From the NCBI GenBank assembly GCA_964439415.1, contig CAYTOJ010000010.1, positions 1 to 26,193 on the forward strand: 26,193 nt of DNA, read 5' to 3'. Source of the stretch: CAYTOJ01 sp964439415. GTDB lineage: Bacteria > Pseudomonadota > Alphaproteobacteria > Rickettsiales > CAZAGG01. The translations under genes were made by a program, and so were the position numbers. This document shows, piece after piece, positions 22,526-26,193 of this stretch (position 1 is its first letter; the number at the start of each line of letters is the position of its first letter). The notes beneath the pieces are model-generated. The model worked only from the letters and a program-made list of their open reading frames with translations. It made no database searches and had not been told where the DNA came from.

Positions 22526-24457
22526 ATGCATAATCTCATATCCATATTATACACTATACCTTTGGTATTCGTATTTTCCATATCAGCTCCTTTCAACGTA
22601 TTGGCGTGTGATGGATGTATAACGTTTCCCGCTGATGCGGGATTTGTAAACGTCAAAGACTTTGGCGCGAAAGGCGATGGGATAACAGATGACACCGCCG
22701 CTATAAATGCAGCACTTAGCGCGAGCGGCAGCGATACTGGCGAGACATTCTGGCAGGATAAAATAGTATACCTGCCCATAGGTACCTACCTGGTATCAGA
22801 TACTATTACCAAGCGTTACCCGAATGGGCGTTATGCCAGTGGCGCGATTCTTATAGGGCAACACCGGGATAAAGTTATAATACGCCTGCAAGATGCAGCC
22901 AGTGGATTTGGTAGTGCAGATAAGCCTAAAGCTATTATCCGCACATCCGCGAAGCTTCTTGATGGCAACGCCACCAGCGGCGGCAAGGACTATATAAATA
23001 AGGGCGAAGGCAATGATGCATTCATGAATTATGTTCAGAACCTGAGCCTTGATACTGGCAGGGGAAATAAGGGAGCCATAGGGATAGACTATCTGGCTAA
23101 TAATATGGGGGCGGTCAGGAATGTCACCATTAATGGAAATGACAGCGAAGCGGTGGGTATCAATCTCACCCGCAAATGGCCAGGCCCTGCTTTGCTTCAA
23201 AATGTTGAAATAAATGGCTTTAATGTAGGTGTTGATGTTGATAACACCGAATACGGCATCACTATGGAAAGAATTACCCTGAATAATCAGAAGGGCATAG
23301 GTATTCGTAATCGGCATAATGTTATTTCAGCATCAGATATAACAATAAAGAACTCCAGGCTTCCAATCAGCAATGAAGCGCGGGATGGATTAATCGTGCT
23401 GATAAATGGAGATATTTCCGGCTCCGGTCAGGATGAATCCATTACCAATAACGGCTTTATGAACATCAGAGGGCTCAAAATAAATGGCTACGTGAATGTA
23501 TTCGGCGCTGCCCTGACGAATGGTGTAATTGACGGGGTATATAAAGGCAGCAGACGAACGGCAAATTCTAGCCAGAAGTGGTCACTGCCTGTTGAGAATC
23601 CACCATCTTTCAATTATGATCCTGCTAAAGACTGGGCAAGCATAGTGAAATTCGGCGCAGAACCGGATTCCGGCAAGGATTCCGCCCCGGCAATAAAAGC
23701 CGCATTCGCATCAGGCGCGGCAACTGTTTATTTTCCGCATGGAGTGTATCACATAGGCCAGAATATTACCGTTCCACCGCATGTTAAACGTATTGTCGGG
23801 ATGACATCAACCATACGTGCTCTAGCAACTCGCCCTGCCGTTTTCAGCCGGGAACAGGGAATGTTCCGCACGGCAAACACCGAAGCCTTAATAATAGAAT
23901 CCCTGGCCTTTGATAATAGCTACCTTGGGGATCAAGTGGGTGTGGAGGCCATAGGGAGCGGCGAATTAATACTGCGTGATATTGTAGGGGCTGGTGTTAC
24001 AACCCTTTCCCGACACCAGTTAGGTGGCAAAGTATTTGTAGAAAACACCTGCTGTGGAAATATGAGAATTGCAGGCAGAAGCGGCGTATGGGCGCGGCAG
24101 TTGAACACGGAAGGTGGTGGTACGCGCATTACGAATCGCGGCGCGCCACTATGGGTTCTGGGCTTTAAAACCGAACGCAACTGCACGGTGCTTGAAAATA
24201 CTGATAACGCAAGTGCAGAAATGCTGGGCGGGCTTGTATATATAGTAAGCAGAAATGCGGATCCGGCGATACCTGTATTTAAAAACAATAACTCTAACCT
24301 TCTTGCATCATTCGCTGAAGAGTCATTCTACCCTGATAGTGTTTATAGTATATACATGGAAAATATTAAAGGCGGTAAACTTAGAGCAATTAAGGCCGAT
24401 ACACTTCCTAAGCGTAAAGTTGGCCGCATGGCAGCGCAGATTAGCAGTGCCGAATAG
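22526..24457 (+). CDS. Secreted protein with two pectate-lyase-3/GH55-type beta-helix modules
   Basis: 643 aa. The signal peptide (about 1-28, ISILYTIPLVFVFSISAPFN ending VLA-C) suggests export; the Cys after VLA makes a lipoprotein possible but the lipobox is poor. Module 1 begins VNVKDFGAKGDGITDDTAAI (41-60), the classic Pectate_lyase_3 start, with IVYLPIGTYLVSDTI. Module 2 begins ASIVKFGAEPDSGKDSAPAI (371-390) with TVYFPHGVYHIG. In between are repeated Asn/Gly/Ile turns typical of right-handed parallel beta-helices. Activity on a polysaccharide is an inference; catalytic residues cannot be assigned. No clear ribosome-binding site precedes the ATG. It diverges from the SecA-like gene across 69 bp. 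Confidence 0.85.
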   Translation: MHNLISILYTIPLVFVFSISAPFNVLACDGCITFPADAGFVNVKDFGAKGDGITDDTAAINAALSASGSDTGETFWQDKIVYLPIGTYLVSDTITKRYPNGRYASGAILIGQHRDKVIIRLQDAASGFGSADKPKAIIRTSAKLLDGNATSGGKDYINKGEGNDAFMNYVQNLSLDTGRGNKGAIGIDYLANNMGAVRNVTINGNDSEAVGINLTRKWPGPALLQNVEINGFNVGVDVDNTEYGITMERITLNNQKGIGIRNRHNVISASDITIKNSRLPISNEARDGLIVLINGDISGSGQDESITNNGFMNIRGLKINGYVNVFGAALTNGVIDGVYKGSRRTANSSQKWSLPVENPPSFNYDPAKDWASIVKFGAEPDSGKDSAPAIKAAFASGAATVYFPHGVYHIGQNITVPPHVKRIVGMTSTIRALATRPAVFSREQGMFRTANTEALIIESLAFDNSYLGDQVGVEAIGSGELILRDIVGAGVTTLSRHQLGGKVFVENTCCGNMRIAGRSGVWARQLNTEGGGTRITNRGAPLWVLGFKTERNCTVLENTDNASAEMLGGLVYIVSRNADPAIPVFKNNNSNLLASFAEESFYPDSVYSIYMENIKGGKLRAIKADTLPKRKVGRMAAQISSAE

Positions 24458-24544
24458 AACCAATAATTGATAATAAAATACATTGTGCGCTGCACCATAA
24501 GCCTTTGAAAAATCACCCATTGTCACAGGATTTTCGCTAGACAT
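24323..24544 (-). CDS. Possible small ORF, antisense to the end of the beta-helix gene
   Basis: An ATG at 24544 with GGGGAT 4 nt upstream starts a 73-codon frame (MSSENPVTMGDFSKAYGAAH, then NVFYYQLLVLFGTAN). The first ~29 codons lie in the 154-bp intergenic region and look protein-like. The remainder is antisense to the end of the gene at 22526-24457 and becomes Cys-rich and implausible. This may be a gene remnant or chance. I include it only because of the good ribosome-binding context. Confidence 0.2.
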   Translation of the reverse strand: MSSENPVTMGDFSKAYGAAHNVFYYQLLVLFGTANLRCHAANFTLRKCIGLNCSKFTAFNIFHVYTINTIRVE

Positions 24545-24611
24545 TTTATCCCCGCTCATTATCACGGATGTAATAGGTCATATGATAAAATAAAAAAGGA
24601 TCGCCACTAAA

Positions 24612-26120
24612 ATGAGCATAAACATCCCTGAAAACATACCAGAGACTGATGTAGACAATCTGCCAATCACCCGTGGCAGATTCAACCAGGCGAAAGTTCA
24701 CAGCCTGCTTAAAGAGGTTTTCAGCGAGGATGAAATAGATGCAATGAAACTGGAGGGCGTGGATAAACGCATGGTCTTCGGCATCAATCCCCATTATTAT
24801 TCGCTGGCATGTGGCGGTGGACTGCAAAATGACAAAGGCGAAGTTCTGCTGCCTGATATGCCGGCCAGCCCATCCATACTTGCTCTGGTAATGCCACGCC
24901 TAGGGGAGGCACTGGATATGAGCGGCCAGGCTGATCCCTCCGGGCAGATGGATCACAGCCCCGATAGCTTGAAGGGAAAAATCCTGCATAAGTACGATGA
25001 AATCGTGCTCGGCCACACCGCCCTCGCCTGCTCCGCTCACTGCCGCTATTGTTACCGGCTTGACCTGTTTAACCAGAGCACCGGAAAGGGTCTGGTAAAG
25101 CCTGAAGAAGTGCGGGATTACATTGTAGAATATAATAAAAAACTTGCCTACCACAACGGCCTGGATTCCAAGACCGGGGAGCAGCGCTACCCGGTGCGGG
25201 AACTTCTGCTCTCCGGCGGCGACCCTATGGTAATGCCTAACCGCAAACTGTACGGATACCTTGCTGCAGCAGGGGAGAGCGGCGTAAACATGGTGCGCAT
25301 CGGAACCAAGGAAATGGCCTTCCGTCCGCAACGCTTCGATGAAAAATTTGTAGAGACTCTGCGTATCTTCAACCAGCATTACCCTAATGTGCATGTGAAT
25401 ATAGTTACACACTTCTCACATCCTGATGAATTCCTGGAACGTGACCAGAGCGGCGCATATGTGAAGGAAAATCATTACTTTAAATGGCTGGATGCCGTGA
25501 AGAAGGCTGTACAGGGTGTAACTTCTTTAAGCTTTGTCAGCCTTGATAATCAAACGCCGATGATAGCGCGTGTGAACGATAACAGCAGTACCCTGCACCT
25601 GCTGCATGAAGAACTGCGCCGCAACGGGATAAAACCCAAGTATACATTCCAGTGCCGCGAGATAGAAGGGCATAAAGCGTTTGCTGTTCCGGTGGAAAAA
25701 GCCTGGCAGATACACACTGATTCACAGAAAGGCTTGTCGGATGCTGCACGCTCCCGCATCTCAATGTCCACCGAATGGGGCAAACTGGAAGTGGTGAGCG
25801 TGATAGAAGGCTTTAATGAGCAATTGCTGGCTGACATGCCAGTTGATGCCCGTGATATAGCATATGAGCAGTTCGGTAATGGTTTAGTGGTGCTGAAAAT
25901 ACACCGCTCCCCACATTCCGCCGATAGCCAGGGCGATCTTGTTATTGCCCGGCGCAATCCCAAAGCATTATGGATTTCAGACTATGAAGACAGAATAATA
26001 TACGATGGCAGGATAGATGGCGCTGAATCATACACAGGGCTACTGACTTTCCTGGCTTCCATAACCAATAGTGGCAGAAATCTCACTGAACGGCCCCAAA
26101 TGCTGGAAGCAACGGCGTGA
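24612..26120 (+). CDS. KamA-family radical SAM aminomutase-like protein
   Basis: 502 aa. The radical SAM cluster motif CSAHCRYC (Cys140, Cys144, Cys147) is followed by Tyr-Arg (Arg149, the carboxylate-binding Arg position in lysine 2,3-aminomutase, LAM). The SAM-binding SGGDP is at 201-205, with VRIGTKEMAFRPQR and NIVTHFSHPDE downstream. KPKYTFQCREIEG (341-353) and a late 'EWGK' (Lys391, aligning with the PLP lysine of LAM's GGGGK) indicate a PLP-dependent aminomutase. By eye the two LAM aspartates that bind the substrate epsilon-amine (Asp293, Asp330) correspond to Arg349 and Ser384, so lysine may not be the substrate. About 100 residues of N-terminal extension and a C-terminal tail lengthen it relative to the 416-aa clostridial enzyme. 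Start: ATG with AAAGGA upstream. No acetyltransferase partner (ablB) is seen. Confidence 0.88.
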   Translation: MSINIPENIPETDVDNLPITRGRFNQAKVHSLLKEVFSEDEIDAMKLEGVDKRMVFGINPHYYSLACGGGLQNDKGEVLLPDMPASPSILALVMPRLGEALDMSGQADPSGQMDHSPDSLKGKILHKYDEIVLGHTALACSAHCRYCYRLDLFNQSTGKGLVKPEEVRDYIVEYNKKLAYHNGLDSKTGEQRYPVRELLLSGGDPMVMPNRKLYGYLAAAGESGVNMVRIGTKEMAFRPQRFDEKFVETLRIFNQHYPNVHVNIVTHFSHPDEFLERDQSGAYVKENHYFKWLDAVKKAVQGVTSLSFVSLDNQTPMIARVNDNSSTLHLLHEELRRNGIKPKYTFQCREIEGHKAFAVPVEKAWQIHTDSQKGLSDAARSRISMSTEWGKLEVVSVIEGFNEQLLADMPVDARDIAYEQFGNGLVVLKIHRSPHSADSQGDLVIARRNPKALWISDYEDRIIYDGRIDGAESYTGLLTFLASITNSGRNLTERPQMLEATA

Positions 26121-26127
26121 TAGTACT

Positions 26128-26143
26128 TGTGCTATAGAGCACA
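26128..26143 (+). terminator. Short stem-loop after the KamA-like gene
   Basis: TGTGCT-ATAG-AGCACA forms a 6-bp stem 8 bp after the stop codon. A T-rich stretch (26155-26160) follows but not directly, so it is a weak terminator candidate. Confidence 0.3.
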
Positions 26144-26193
26144 TCTAACAACTATTTTTATTGTTTGAGTCTGTGATAGAACTCTCGGTTTTT

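Noticed and set aside
22796..23317. 173-codon minus-strand frame opposite the beta-helix gene
   Set aside because: Shadow of the Asn/Ile/Gly-rich beta-helix coding sequence; no start signal.
24900..25412. 170-codon minus-strand frame opposite the KamA-like gene
   Set aside because: Antisense to the radical SAM core; His/Val/Ala-rich shadow composition.
1..26193. CRISPR arrays, insertion sequences or an integrated phage
   Set aside because: No regularly spaced direct repeats, transposase, integrase or phage structural frames were seen; the palindromic elements are non-coding.

Overview
The window looks like a draft-assembled chromosome segment of an alphaproteobacterium with moderate GC. The main clues are a DUF2336-like protein, a lipoprotein with the Cys-Tyr-x-Thr-Leu / Cys-Tyr / Pro-Leu-Pro-Gly-Gln-Glu pattern seen in alphaproteobacteria, an RmuC protein and GC-rich palindromic intergenic repeats. 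The genus cannot be fixed by eye. Two blocks of exactly 100 N (5454-5553 and 8723-8822) are scaffold gaps, and the second one interrupts a toxin gene. No rRNA, tRNA, CRISPR array or transposase was recognised.

Layout. 1-407 (-): the 5' part of a DUF2336-like gene running off the left edge. It diverges from a FadN-type beta-oxidation enzyme (648-2993, +) across an AT-rich intergenic region holding a perfect 8-bp inverted repeat. 3000-4727 (-): DNA primase DnaG, whose homology extends upstream of its first AUG. 4848-8194 (-): three unrecognised proteins (139, 103 and 678 aa) with a GC-rich palindromic repeat and a gap between the first two. 8376-9364 (+): a toxin-antitoxin-like operon with its own sigma70-type promoter, encoding a RelB/DinJ-type antitoxin, a gap-interrupted Doc/Fic toxin and an HTH protein. 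9482-10690 (+): a degenerate EAL-domain protein.

10730-15039 (-): aas and rmuC (ATGA overlap), preceded by a HigA-like antitoxin and a HigB/RelE-like toxin gene with an in-frame amber codon. The promoter of that pair contains an inverted-repeat operator. 15131-15646 (-): a lipoprotein. 15737-15835: a second GC-rich palindrome. 15934-22456 (-): a co-directional run, in transcription order a SecA-like ATPase with a hydrophobic C-terminal hairpin, a SIMPL-domain periplasmic protein, a Ppx/GppA phosphatase and an orphan F1 beta subunit (atpD without atpG or atpC). 22526-24457 (+): a secreted protein with two pectate-lyase-3-type modules. 24612-26120 (+): a KamA-family radical SAM aminomutase whose substrate-site residues differ from those of lysine 2,3-aminomutase.

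How the genes relate. Most of the region is housekeeping (replication, lipid turnover, ATP synthesis, polyphosphate/ppGpp metabolism) with small accessory inserts (two toxin-antitoxin loci, palindromic repeats, secreted or membrane-tailed unknowns). The most unusual items are: the SecA-like motor with a two-helix hydrophobic tail that resembles the C-terminus of the 139-aa protein; the KamA homologue with a basic residue where lysine aminomutase has a substrate-binding Asp; the nonsense codon in the toxin; and the probable non-AUG start of dnaG.
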